Positions 25,024-32,929 are shown, counted from the stretch's first letter. The stretch is DNA of 64,000 nt from PALSA-1296 sp037143335 (GCA_037143335.1 JBAWZA010000003.1:1-64000); one strand, 5' to 3'. Notes: generated from the sequence alone by a model not told the origin. A program made the numbers and translations.

Positions 25024-25125
25024 TGTTGAAAATCTCCTAAAAATGAGAAATAAACGGACTTTTGCCCGAAAATATAGCGGGGTTATAAGCGGTTTTATCG
25101 CTGGAAAGTTCCTGTTTAACCTAAT

Positions 25126-25620
25126 TTATTTAGCGACAGGTGCCGACCAATCATCCTCTGCAGTTATAGATCCATCTGCCCATGTCCACTCAATCTTTTG
25201 GAAGGTGATCCCGTCACCTGTGACATCACCAGAAGCCACAAAGATGCCGTTGGCTTCAACAGGTTTAGAGAGAATTACAGGATTTGACTGCTTACCAGTG
25301 GGGAGTCCTGAAGCCGGATCCCTCGGAGTTTTGACATCGCTTTGGTAATATCTTAAAGATGCGCTGCATTTTGTGCGGTTTGCTTTTTCCTTGACCTTCA
25401 TTGCAACGCCCTGTGCATTACACATTGTGAAGGTATATTTTCCTGGTTTTAAGCCACTGATTTGTGTTCCGCACGATCCATCCGGACACTTGATTTTGAC
25501 GATCTTTGAAGTTCCATTTCCACTTATCTTGATATAGTCCATGTGAGCAGCTCTCACTTCGGAAATCGGAATCGCCACTAAAAGTGCAAAAACGAAAAAT
25601 ATTTTTTGGTAGTTTTTCAT
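25126..25620 (-). CDS. Exported protein of unknown function
   Basis: 164 residues with a clear signal peptide (MKNYQKIFFVFALLVAIPISEVRA). The mature part has four Cys (PDGSCGT, FTMCN, NRTKCS and one more in the KIKCPDGSC stretch), which could form two disulfides in the periplasm. It is predicted beta-rich with a C-terminal TWADGSIT segment. No family recognised. It lies about 90 bp after the ABM-like gene at 25712 and at the end of the ArsR-headed run, but its 3' position and larger gap leave co-transcription open. Confidence 0.7.
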   Translation of the reverse strand: MKNYQKIFFVFALLVAIPISEVRAAHMDYIKISGNGTSKIVKIKCPDGSCGTQISGLKPGKYTFTMCNAQGVAMKVKEKANRTKCSASLRYYQSDVKTPRDPASGLPTGKQSNPVILSKPVEANGIFVASGDVTGDGITFQKIEWTWADGSITAEDDWSAPVAK

Positions 25621-25711
25621 AGCATTAATTACTGAAAAATAAAAGATAAACAGATGTAGTCATTACCACTCATTCAATCCAACATATTGCGAGCACTGGG
25701 TATTCCAATTC

Positions 25712-26020
25712 TCAGAAGATTTCTTTAGATGAACCTACCAAGCTCAAAAGTTCTTGTTTTGGCGGGGTTACCAGACCACCAGCTTTTAACTCTCGTTGAA
25801 ATTGAATAAACGAAGGTAGGGTCAGTAGAACTTGTTCTGTTTCATCGGAATCAAAAAATGCTTGATGAGTAAATGACACACCATCCGCACCAAGGCAAAC
25901 ATGATAGAACAAACCAGCATTTCCGATCTCACGTAGATCTACCATCACTTTCGAGATATTGCTCCGATTGTGCTCTACATATTCGGGTTTTGTGGAGTAG
26001 GTGACGCGAACAATTTTCAT
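25712..26020 (-). CDS. Small ABM/ferredoxin-fold-like protein of unknown function
   Basis: 102 residues. MKIVRVTYSTKPEYVEHNRSNI, a helix, FYHVCLGADGVSFTHQAFFDSDE and a second helix suggest a dimeric alpha+beta barrel fold, as seen in monooxygenase-like and quinol-type enzymes. No catalytic residue can be named. It follows the SPOUT methyltransferase gene by 13 bp on the same strand. Confidence 0.65.
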   Translation of the reverse strand: MKIVRVTYSTKPEYVEHNRSNISKVMVDLREIGNAGLFYHVCLGADGVSFTHQAFFDSDETEQVLLTLPSFIQFQRELKAGGLVTPPKQELLSLVGSSKEIF

Positions 26021-26033
26021 GATGTATTCTGTG

Positions 26034-26846
26034 TTAATACTTTGCTATTCGTTGTCGGCTCACTTCTGATAATACAATCGCCTGAGCAGTACTAACGTTA
26101 AGTGAGAAGATAGTGTCCCTCATTGGAATCGTAATCTTCTCATCACAATTCAGAATAATCTCATCTTTGATTCCATGCCCTTCTGAGCCGAAAACTATCG
26201 CTGTCGCTTGTGTAAGATCACATTCCCAAATTGGGGTAGCTGATTCTGATAGAACAGTAGCGTAAGTTTTAATTCCCTTATCTCGTAGAAATGCAATCGA
26301 ATCGCGTAATGAGTTTACGAAAATAATCGGCAATTCAAACACTGCCCCCATCGAAACACGAACTGCCCGACGTGACCACGGGTTGATACTCTTCGAATCA
26401 ATAATCAATGCCGAAGCATTTAGCGCGAGTGCGGTCCGGCAAATCGCTCCCATATTTTCGGCGTCGGCAACTTCGTCAAGTATGACGAAGAGTGCTCGCT
26501 GTTGAAGAGTGGTAAGATATTCGTCGAGTGCGATTGATTCAGGGATTTTGGCATGTGCAAGAATTCCTTGGTGCAGATTAAATCCAACGATGCGGCTCAT
26601 CTCCCCCTCATCACCTATGAATACGATAGCATTCGTATCCTGTCGATGACTTTCTAAAAGCGACCTATTTTTTTGAAAATACTCCTCAGTCAAAAAGAGA
26701 GAATCTATTTCGATCTTCGAGGAGAGAAGTCGTATAACTATTTTCTCACTCTCCGCAATAAAGAAACCATCTCGCCTGGGACTCTTCAGATCTGCGAAAA
26801 CAGCCACATCCTCGGGACTTGGCTGTCTTCTAATTGTAAAATTCAT
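26034..26846 (-). CDS. TrmH-family (SPOUT) RNA 2'-O-methyltransferase
   Basis: 270 residues from the ATG at 26844-26846; a longer frame to 26930 would run into the DoxX gene. The knotted SPOUT core is complete: LDEVADAENMGAICRTALAL, IVFGSEGHGI and IPMRDTIFSLNVSTAQAIVLSE, the three SAM-binding motifs of the TrmH family. The N-terminal domain contains the substrate-binding part (YFQKNRSLLESH). The RNA target cannot be told from sequence. It is 8 bp after the DoxX gene within the ArsR-headed run. Confidence 0.9.
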   Translation of the reverse strand: MNFTIRRQPSPEDVAVFADLKSPRRDGFFIAESEKIVIRLLSSKIEIDSLFLTEEYFQKNRSLLESHRQDTNAIVFIGDEGEMSRIVGFNLHQGILAHAKIPESIALDEYLTTLQQRALFVILDEVADAENMGAICRTALALNASALIIDSKSINPWSRRAVRVSMGAVFELPIIFVNSLRDSIAFLRDKGIKTYATVLSESATPIWECDLTQATAIVFGSEGHGIKDEIILNCDEKITIPMRDTIFSLNVSTAQAIVLSEVSRQRIAKY

Positions 26847-26854
26847 AGTAAAAG

Positions 26855-27271
26855 TTACTGCTTTCCGCGCTTTGCATCCAAACTCCAAGGACCAGGTCCG
26901 GTTGCTGAGAAATAAAGCCAAATAAAGCAATACAGAATTGCAGGTGCACCACCGTTAATAGTAGGCCAAAAATCCTTCGGAGCATGAAACTGAAAATAGG
27001 CTACTGCCATTTCTCCAGCGAGTAAAAAGGCGACAGGACGTGTATAAAGTCCCATTAAAATAAATATGCCCCCGAAACATTCAAGAAATGCACCTATCCA
27101 TGCTTGAGACATGAAAGGGACTGTTCCCCCATTCGGCGGTATGCCGCCTGGGAAAGCAAATAGTTTAGTAGTACCCGACAGAATAAAAAGAATCGCTGCA
27201 ACGATTCGTAATGCGCTTTCAATCTTAGGAGCTGCATCATGCCATTTTTGTACGATAACTGGTTTTGTCAT
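26855..27271 (-). CDS. DoxX-family membrane protein
   Basis: 138 residues with four hydrophobic helices. SGTTKLFAFPGG and WIGAFLECFGGIFILMGLYTRPVAFLLAGEMAVAYF are typical of DoxX (the GxTR turn and the AExLxGxxLxxG pattern). DoxX proteins are quinone-linked or stress-related membrane proteins whose exact reaction is often unknown. It lies 19 bp after the VOC gene at 27291. Confidence 0.85.
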   Translation of the reverse strand: MTKPVIVQKWHDAAPKIESALRIVAAILFILSGTTKLFAFPGGIPPNGGTVPFMSQAWIGAFLECFGGIFILMGLYTRPVAFLLAGEMAVAYFQFHAPKDFWPTINGGAPAILYCFIWLYFSATGPGPWSLDAKRGKQ

Positions 27272-27290
27272 GTATTTGATTTTTGTAAAA

Positions 27291-28142
27291 TTATGCTGCT
27301 TCTAAAACTGCAATGTCAAGTTTACCCATTCCGAGCATCGCCTGCATTGCTCTGCCTGCGCGAGCTTTATCTTGCCCACCGAGAAGTCTACCTAAGATAG
27401 TTGGTACGATTTGCCATGAGACACCAAACTTATCTTGCAACCAACCGCAACGGTCAAATCTTCCACCTTCACCAAGCGTATCCCAAAGTCTATCAACTTC
27501 CTCTTGCGATTCGCAGTTTACAAAAAGTGACATGCCTGGCGTGAATAAATTATCCATTGGGACTCCGCTATCCATCGCAATGAAATCCTGTCCGCAAAGT
27601 GAGAACGAGGAAAACTTTATCTTTCCCTCGGGTCCATTTTCTCCGGCTTCATACCTGGATACTATATTTATCTTTGAATCAGGGAATAGAGAAGTATATA
27701 GATTCAATGCCTCCTGAGCACGGCCTTGAACGTTGCCTGCAAATAGCAACGATGGGGCAACAGGTTTTATTTCGTCTGTTAATGTGAACTGCCATGAAAC
27801 TCCGTATTTATCATTCGTCCATCCGTATTTTTTTGCCCAAGGATAGTCTGCAAAATTCATCATAATATTTCCACCAGCAGATAGGGCTCCCCAGAGTGAA
27901 TTAATTTCATCTTCAGAGTTGCAATAAATCGTATGCGAAATTCCCGGTGTAGGCTTGTAGTAATCACCACCATTCAGGAGGATAATTTCTATCCCATTCA
28001 ACGAAATTGTCACACCCATGACAGAACCGCCCGGCCCTGGCGTTGTGCTTACGATGTGAGAATTTTTGTACAATGATGTATAGAGCTTCGCAGCTTCTTC
28101 AGCGTTATCGTTAAACCAAATGAACGACTGAATTTTTTGCAT
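27291..28142 (-). CDS. Two-domain VOC (PhnB/glyoxalase-like) protein
   Basis: 283 residues made of two similar PhnB-type VOC domains. The first begins MQKIQSFIWFNDNAEEAAKLYTSL; the second begins near residue 131 with PSLLFAGNVQGRAQEALNLYTSLF. Each contains a NCE/CNS-EE strand motif (YCNSEDEINSLW, NCESQEEVDRLW) and ends with WTNDKYGVSWQFT or LQDKFGVSWQIV. VOC proteins of this kind (3-demethylubiquinone methyltransferase-like) have no firmly known reaction. It is in the ArsR-headed run, 28 bp after DUF2277. Confidence 0.88.
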   Translation of the reverse strand: MQKIQSFIWFNDNAEEAAKLYTSLYKNSHIVSTTPGPGGSVMGVTISLNGIEIILLNGGDYYKPTPGISHTIYCNSEDEINSLWGALSAGGNIMMNFADYPWAKKYGWTNDKYGVSWQFTLTDEIKPVAPSLLFAGNVQGRAQEALNLYTSLFPDSKINIVSRYEAGENGPEGKIKFSSFSLCGQDFIAMDSGVPMDNLFTPGMSLFVNCESQEEVDRLWDTLGEGGRFDRCGWLQDKFGVSWQIVPTILGRLLGGQDKARAGRAMQAMLGMGKLDIAVLEAA

Positions 28143-28170
28143 TATTCTACGATAGATTATTAATGATCAT

Positions 28171-28446
28171 TTATTTTGCAATACCAAAACGTTCGATCGC
28201 TCGTGCCCTGGCTCGCGCCTTGACTTCTTCGCGGTCTCGTGGCTGAGCGTTGGTAACGAGGGTCAGCATGAGAGTCCGCGCTGCAATTGCAACCTCATCT
28301 ACAGCATGGTTGAATGCTTCCTCGTTTAATTGAGATGGTTTCGTAAAACCGGATAGCTTCCTTACGAATTGCAAGGAAGCATCACGAATTTCCTGTTCCG
28401 TTGCAGGCGGATCGAAATTGAAAAGCGTTTTGATATTTCGGCACAT
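28171..28446 (-). CDS. DUF2277 family protein
   Basis: 91 residues beginning MCRNIKTLFNFDPPATEQEIRDA. The MCRNIKTLxNFxPPAT start, RKLSGFTKPSQ and NEEAFNHAVDEV match the DUF2277 family, a small alpha-helical protein found widely in bacteria beside VOC and SRPBCC genes. The function is unknown. It is 4 bp after the SRPBCC gene at 28451. Confidence 0.88.
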   Translation of the reverse strand: MCRNIKTLFNFDPPATEQEIRDASLQFVRKLSGFTKPSQLNEEAFNHAVDEVAIAARTLMLTLVTNAQPRDREEVKARARARAIERFGIAK

Positions 28447-28450
28447 AAGA

Positions 28451-28957
28451 CTATTGTAAGTCCTTCAAATACGCTTCGAGTTGTCCGAATGTTCCCGACC
28501 AACCCTGATTCATTCCTCCACGAGTGGAATCGAATGTTGCAATCTCCTCTTCAGTCGCGTTAATCGGATCCCACTGAATTGTTACTTTCGTTTTTTCACC
28601 TTCAGCGGTGAGTGTCATTGCCGTCAGCATTTCCTTTGGCCATGTCGGAGCAAACGGATGAGTCTGAAGGCCTCCATCTTTATCAGAAAAAGTGGTGATC
28701 CAAACGACATTTGTCTTGGGGTGAATTTCTCTGTAGATACTCTTCCCCCACATTTCAGTGCCGTCCTCGGTTTTCAGACAGTAGTGCATAAAACCACCTG
28801 GACGAAAATCCATGATGTTGTAAACAACTGTCGAGCCGGCAGGGCTAAACCATTTCATTAAATGATCTTTCTCAGTCCAAACTTTCCAGACAAGATCGAG
28901 AGGAGCGTTAACTGTCCTCGAAGTAACGAATGATTCTACTTTTTGAGTTTGTGTCAT
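28451..28957 (-). CDS. SRPBCC (AHSA1/START-like) domain protein
   Basis: 168 residues from the ATG at 28955-28957; the frame remains open further up but would overlap the preceding remnant. The signature is RTVNAPLDLVWKVWTEKDHLMKWFSPAG, then the FRPGGFMHYCL strand, WITTFSDKDGG, TEEEIATFDSTRGGMNQGWSGTFGQLEAYL. It is an AHSA1-type hydrophobic-pocket protein of unknown ligand. It is one of three such genes downstream of the ArsR regulator. Confidence 0.88.
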   Translation of the reverse strand: MTQTQKVESFVTSRTVNAPLDLVWKVWTEKDHLMKWFSPAGSTVVYNIMDFRPGGFMHYCLKTEDGTEMWGKSIYREIHPKTNVVWITTFSDKDGGLQTHPFAPTWPKEMLTAMTLTAEGEKTKVTIQWDPINATEEEIATFDSTRGGMNQGWSGTFGQLEAYLKDLQ

Positions 28958-28967
28958 AATCAAATAA

Positions 28968-29159
28968 TTATTTTTTTTCAGGTGCAAAACTTACCATCCA
29001 GTTAATGTCGTATTTATCAGTACACATTCCGAAGTAGTCACCCCAGAACATATAGGTCAGTGGCATCACTACTTTTCCGCTAGCAGAAAGTCCAATAAAA
29101 ATTCGATCAGCTTCTTCTGTGGTTCCATTAATGTTGAGATACGGGTTTGCTGTTGGCAT
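28968..29159 (-). pseudogene. Collapsed PhnB-like VOC gene (internal deletion)
   Basis: Only 63 residues. It opens like a PhnB-type VOC protein (MPTANPYLNINGTTEEA) and then passes straight into the C-terminal block of the same family (ADRIFIGLSASGKVVMPL, then FWGDYFGMCTDKYDINWMVSF). Normal members have roughly 130-150 residues, so about 75-85 central residues are missing. The join falls at an EEA, which occurs both near the N-terminus and before the ADRLFxxLS block in complete homologues, so a deletion between short repeats is likely. The frame has stayed open. Whether the short product is made or folds is unknown. Its neighbours in the ArsR run look intact. Confidence 0.75.
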
Positions 29160-29199
29160 TACGTTTTAATACTTGTTTCATAAACTTTAGAATCAATAT

Positions 29200-29670
29200 T
29201 TAGTCCCTTGCAAGAATGAAATTCCTTACATACTCTTCAAGTCTCGCAAGGTGTTGGTGACCGCCTTCGATCGCGCCATATTTCTCAACGACATGACGAA
29301 GTTGTTTCGCCGTTTGGAATACCGACTTCATTGTGACAAGCGTCTTTCCATCCTGCTCCTCGAAAGTGATAGTCGCATGAAACGCGGCATCAGTTACACC
29401 TACGTCATCACCGCCACCATGCTCGTACTCAATGCGTTCAGGCGGAATAATCTTTTCAAAAAATACTTCGTTCGGAAAATCTGTCCCGTCGGGTCCATGC
29501 ATTGTATGAAACCAGACCCCGCCTTCACGAAAATCGAACTCGCTTGTTGTTGTTGAAAATCCGTTAGGTCCCCACCAATTCTCCAGATGCTTAACATCAG
29601 TCCAAACTTGAAATACCAACTCACGCGGTGCATTTACGAGTCTTGAAATTATTAGTTCTCTCTCTTCTAT
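29200..29670 (-). CDS. SRPBCC (AHSA1-like) protein with non-standard start
   Basis: The domain is complete if translation begins at the ATA codon at 29668-29670, giving 156 residues: a short EERELIISRLVNAPRELVFQVWTD, the standard beginning of these proteins, then WGPNGFSTTTSEFDFREGG, MKSVFQ and HLARLEEYV. An in-frame TAA lies 16 codons above the TTG at 29619, and no ATG or GTG occurs between that stop and the conserved VNAPRE block. The available starts are ATT/ATC/ATA, or the TTG at 29619, which would remove part of the first strand. So either an ATA is used or an ATG was lost by a single G-to-A change. It lies 63 bp after the SRPBCC gene at 29734. Confidence 0.7.
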   Translation of the reverse strand: MEERELIISRLVNAPRELVFQVWTDVKHLENWWGPNGFSTTTSEFDFREGGVWFHTMHGPDGTDFPNEVFFEKIIPPERIEYEHGGGDDVGVTDAAFHATITFEEQDGKTLVTMKSVFQTAKQLRHVVEKYGAIEGGHQHLARLEEYVRNFILARD

Positions 29671-29733
29671 ATCAGTGATTAAATGATTGTGAATTGTGTT
29701 GCAATAGGTTTAAGTCGAACTCCGATCTCCGAT

Positions 29734-30279
29734 TCATTTCCCTTCCAATAGTTCTTCCAACTGGTCAAGGCCTTCTGACCAGCCATCTGCTCCGCCGGTT
29801 TTGAGATATACATCTCGAACTTCGTTAGAAGCAAATGTTGAAGTGATGCTAACTTTCGTAGTATTAGCATCAACTTCCTCGAATGACACCGTGAGTATTG
29901 ACCTGAGAAAATCCTGTCCGCTATAGTTTGGGATATTCTCTTGCATTTGTTTCATCCACCAATCTGGATGACCCGTGACATCAGAAGTTTGTACGATCAG
30001 TTCTGGCCGCTTAAATTCCAAATACTCGCCTTTCATCGTGAAAGGTCCTCTAAATTCTTCAGGTCCGTTCACATCTCCGTAAAGTGAGCAACGAAATTTT
30101 CCACCGACTTTGGGATCAATCTCAGCCGTTGCTGAAAAAATTCGCGGGCCAAACCATTGTGCCAATTGTTCGGCGTTCGTAAATGCTTCGAATACCATTT
30201 CTCGATTAGCATTTACAATACGGGTTATCGTCATTGCATTCTCTGAGGTAGTAACGTACGTTTCTTTTTTTTCTGCCAT
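29734..30279 (-). CDS. SRPBCC (AHSA1-like) domain protein
   Basis: 181 residues from the ATG at 30277-30279; the open frame extends 20 codons further but would overlap the regulator gene. The START/AHSA1 pattern is clear: ITRIVNANREMVFEAFTNAEQLAQWFGPRIF, then KVGGKFRCSLYGDVNGPEEFRGPF, LTVSFEEVDANTTKVSITSTF and GWSEGLDQLEELLEG. It is 4 bp after the ArsR gene, the first structural gene of the operon. ArsR-SRPBCC pairs are frequent in bacteria; the ligand is unknown. Confidence 0.9.
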   Translation of the reverse strand: MAEKKETYVTTSENAMTITRIVNANREMVFEAFTNAEQLAQWFGPRIFSATAEIDPKVGGKFRCSLYGDVNGPEEFRGPFTMKGEYLEFKRPELIVQTSDVTGHPDWWMKQMQENIPNYSGQDFLRSILTVSFEEVDANTTKVSITSTFASNEVRDVYLKTGGADGWSEGLDQLEELLEGK

Positions 30280-30283
30280 AATG

Positions 30284-30613
30284 TTATTTTGTTTGAGGTG
30301 TACTCTGTAATTTTTCCAAGTAATCTTCGAGAGCATCAAATTTATCTTCCCAGAACTGCCTGTACTGTTCTACCCAATCCGATACTTCGGTAAGCTTCCC
30401 CAATTGTGCTTCGCAGTAACGCTCTCTTCCCTCTTGTCTTACCTTTATCAGTCCACACTCGGTCAGAATTTTGACATGTTTTGATACAGCCGGTCTGCTG
30501 ATTCTGAAATGCTCAGCGATGCCGTTCAGTGTCAATGTGTGCATCGTCAAGAGCTGGATAATAGCCCTCCGTTTTGGGTCTGCAATTGCTTGAAATACAT
30601 CACGTCTCATCAT
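30284..30613 (-). CDS. ArsR-family winged-helix repressor
   Basis: 109 residues from the ATG at 30611-30613 (MMRRDVFQAIADPKRRAIIQLL). The winged helix-turn-helix is clear (LNGIAEHFRISRPAVSKHVKILTECGLI then VRQEGRERYCEAQL). The Cys-rich ELCVC metal site of classical ArsR/SmtB is missing, so it is the type paired with SRPBCC genes. The frame is open another 20 codons upstream, but those overlap its own operator sites. It sits just downstream of two GTAAC-N6-GTTAC palindromes, so it very likely represses its own operon. Confidence 0.92.
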   Translation of the reverse strand: MMRRDVFQAIADPKRRAIIQLLTMHTLTLNGIAEHFRISRPAVSKHVKILTECGLIKVRQEGRERYCEAQLGKLTEVSDWVEQYRQFWEDKFDALEDYLEKLQSTPQTK

Positions 30614-30618
30614 ATTGT

Positions 30619-30659
30619 GTAACTGATTGGTTACAAATATACGTAACATTTCGGTTACG
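30619..30659 (-). promoter_or_regulatory. Twin operator flanking a -7 box for the ArsR operon
   Basis: Two inverted repeats with the same half-sites lie upstream of the regulator: 30619-30634 (GTAAC-N6-GTTAC) and 30642-30659 (CGTAAC-N6-GTTACG), with centres 24 bp apart. Between them, at 30634-30641, the minus strand reads TATATTTG, an exact Bacteroidota -7 box. The layout is operator, -7 element, operator, which fits repression by the adjacent ArsR protein by blocking RNA polymerase. The start site would fall in the proximal palindrome, 10-25 nt before the ATG. Confidence 0.75.
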
Positions 30660-30714
30660 CATTTAAAAAGCAACTTTTTTCCAAAATCAGAACTGGATTT
30701 CAGTGAGGAGTGAC

Positions 30715-32493
30715 TTAATCCTTAGGAGAGATTCCTAACTCTTTTAATTGCCGTGGATCAATCGGAGAAGGACAATCTTCCATCAATCCTTGCATCGAAG
30801 TAGTCTTTGGGAAAGCGATTACATCGCGAATGTTATCTGTACCAGAACATAACATTGCGATCCGATCAATACCAAGTGCCATACCACCATGCGGTGGAGC
30901 ACCGTAACGGAATGCATCAAGCATGAAGCCGAATTTTTTCTGTTGCTCTTCTGGAGAAAGACCTAACATATTAAATATTTCGGTTTGGAGTTTCCGATCA
31001 TGAATTCTGATCGAGCCTGAACCCAATTCATATCCATTGACCACAATATCATAAGCTCGCGCTCTAATTGCAGCAAGGTCCTCGGTTTGATTCTCCCAAT
31101 CTGTAACAACTGGAGATGTAAATGGATGATGCATCGAATTAAATTGTCCTGTTGACTCATCGAATTCGAACATCGGAAAGTTTTCAACCCAAAGTGGAGC
31201 GAAAGTAAATTGTTTTCCTTCAAGTAAATTAAGCCGCTTCGCAATTTCTGAACGAAGTGCCCCCATGATGGTATAGGCACGACTCCATTTCTGATGAACT
31301 GCAATCAGAATAAGGTCACCAATCTTTGCTTGCGAATGAGTTGCTATTTCCGTCATCAACTCTGGAGTCAGAAATTTCTTTGCACTCGAATCAATTCCTG
31401 CTTCAGTTATTTTTAACCAAACTAAACCACCAGCTCCGTAGAGTTTTGCTTGATCGGTTAATTCATCCAATTGCTTTCGCGACCACGAAGTACAGCCTGG
31501 CGCGACGATTGAAGCGATGACACCTTGCTTGGTCTCTAGCGCATCATTGAATACCTTGAACTCTGTCTTACCGCGAAGCAAATCGGTTAACGCATGAATC
31601 TCAAGATCATAGCGGAGATCGGGCTTATCTGAACCAAATCTCTCCATGACTTCTTTGTAGGAATATCTCGGAAATTTTTCAAGCCTCATGTCGAGACTAT
31701 CCCAGACATTCCTCAAACAATTTTCCATTACGTCATAGACCATCTCCTCATCTGGAAAACTCATCTCTACATCAAGTTGAGTAAATTCGGGTTGACGATC
31801 AGCACGAAGATCTTCATCACGAAAACACTTAGTGATTTGAAAATACTTATCGAATCCTGCAACCATCAATATCTGCTTGTAGATTTGAGGTGATTGAGGT
31901 AGAGCATAAAATTCGCCATGATGCAACCGACTCGGCACAAGAAAATCCCTTGCTCCCTCAGGAGTTGCCTTCATAAGCATCGGAGTCTCGACTTCGATAA
32001 ATCCTCTTGAGTCGAAATAATTACGAATGGACTGAGTTATCTTATGCCGTGTGATAAGATTTTTCTGAAGAGTCGGACGACGTAAATCAAGATAACGATA
32101 CTTTAGACGTAAATCCTCATTTGCCTTCACATCATCTTCGATCACGAAAGGAGGTACTTCCGATTCGTTAAGAACTTGAATCGATGAAATCAAAATTTCA
32201 ATCTGTCCAGTTGGAATTTTCGGATTAGGATTTGACCTTGCACGAACACTGCCTTCGATGCAGACGACAAATTCTGATCGTAACTTCTTCCCTTCCTCGT
32301 AGAGAAACATCGTTGCATCACTTGGCTCGACGACACATTGGACAATACCAGCCCGATCACGAACATCAAGGAACAACAATCCACCCATATCGCGATTAGA
32401 ATTTATCCAACCGTTAATGATGACGTGGCTTCCGATATGTTCGCTGCGTAATTCGCCAGCGTAATGTGTTCGTTGTGGGGTATTCATATTCAC
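30715..32493 (-). CDS. aspS: Aspartate--tRNA ligase
   Basis: 592 residues, full length for the bacterial type. An OB-fold anticodon domain (GWINSNRDMGGLLFLDVRDR) precedes the class II core: motif 2 (FRDEDLRADRQPEFTQLDVEMSF), the GAD insertion (residues about 290-410) and motif 3 (GGMALGIDRIAMLCSG). It charges tRNA-Asp in the cytoplasm. It overlaps the DUF3052 gene by 4 bp, and 101 bp separate it from the divergently regulated ArsR gene downstream on the same strand. Confidence 0.97.
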   Translation of the reverse strand: MNMNTPQRTHYAGELRSEHIGSHVIINGWINSNRDMGGLLFLDVRDRAGIVQCVVEPSDATMFLYEEGKKLRSEFVVCIEGSVRARSNPNPKIPTGQIEILISSIQVLNESEVPPFVIEDDVKANEDLRLKYRYLDLRRPTLQKNLITRHKITQSIRNYFDSRGFIEVETPMLMKATPEGARDFLVPSRLHHGEFYALPQSPQIYKQILMVAGFDKYFQITKCFRDEDLRADRQPEFTQLDVEMSFPDEEMVYDVMENCLRNVWDSLDMRLEKFPRYSYKEVMERFGSDKPDLRYDLEIHALTDLLRGKTEFKVFNDALETKQGVIASIVAPGCTSWSRKQLDELTDQAKLYGAGGLVWLKITEAGIDSSAKKFLTPELMTEIATHSQAKIGDLILIAVHQKWSRAYTIMGALRSEIAKRLNLLEGKQFTFAPLWVENFPMFEFDESTGQFNSMHHPFTSPVVTDWENQTEDLAAIRARAYDIVVNGYELGSGSIRIHDRKLQTEIFNMLGLSPEEQQKKFGFMLDAFRYGAPPHGGMALGIDRIAMLCSGTDNIRDVIAFPKTTSMQGLMEDCPSPIDPRQLKELGISPKD

Positions 32494-32897
32494 TTTGTCC
32501 TATCTTTAACACGAATAACAAATTTTAATCCCGACCATCTCTCATCGATTGCGCAGACCTTTACGTCAACCATACCGTTCAATAATCCGAAATCACGAAT
32601 GATGTTTTCCGTTAAATCAGTCGTCACTTTCGATGCCTTCTTTGGCCAGGCGACCCAAAGCATTCCGTTTGATTTAAGAGTTTTCGATAACCTTACGAAT
32701 TGCTTTTCATATTGCTTTAGCGAATCGGCAAAGAGCAGGATGAAATCCAAATCTCGAATTGGATTCTCAATAAATTCCAGGGCAGAAAGTCCATGAAAGA
32801 AAGCTTCTAACTCCTTAGGTTTATTGATGATACAGACTTTCATATCGGGCTTTAGACCCAATTTTTTATCCAGAGGTGTACCCGAATATCCTGACAT
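32490..32897 (-). CDS. DUF3052 family protein
   Basis: 135 residues beginning MSGYSGTPLDKKLGLKPDM, the family's characteristic start, followed by KVCIINKPKELEAFF, DLDFILLFADSLKQ and LWVAWPKKASKVTTDLTENIIRDFGL. This is DUF3052, a small alpha/beta protein of unknown function. Its stop overlaps the aspS start by 4 bp, so it is translationally coupled to aspS. A terminator separates it from rplA upstream. Confidence 0.88.
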   Translation of the reverse strand: MSGYSGTPLDKKLGLKPDMKVCIINKPKELEAFFHGLSALEFIENPIRDLDFILLFADSLKQYEKQFVRLSKTLKSNGMLWVAWPKKASKVTTDLTENIIRDFGLLNGMVDVKVCAIDERWSGLKFVIRVKDRTK

Positions 32898-32908
32898 AAA
32901 AAATCAAA

Positions 32909-32929
32909 AGGGCTGGAAATTCCAGCCCT
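32909..32929 (-). terminator. Rho-independent terminator of rplK-rplA
   Basis: AGGGCTGGA pairs perfectly with TCCAGCCCT around a 3-nt loop. On the minus strand the stem is followed by TTTTGATTTTTTATG, a T-rich tail. It ends the L11-L1 transcript just before the DUF3052 ATG, so DUF3052-aspS must have a separate promoter or rely on readthrough. Confidence 0.85.

Noticed and set aside
26847..26930. Longer start of the TrmH-family gene
   Set aside because: It overlaps the DoxX gene, and the family fold begins at the later Met.
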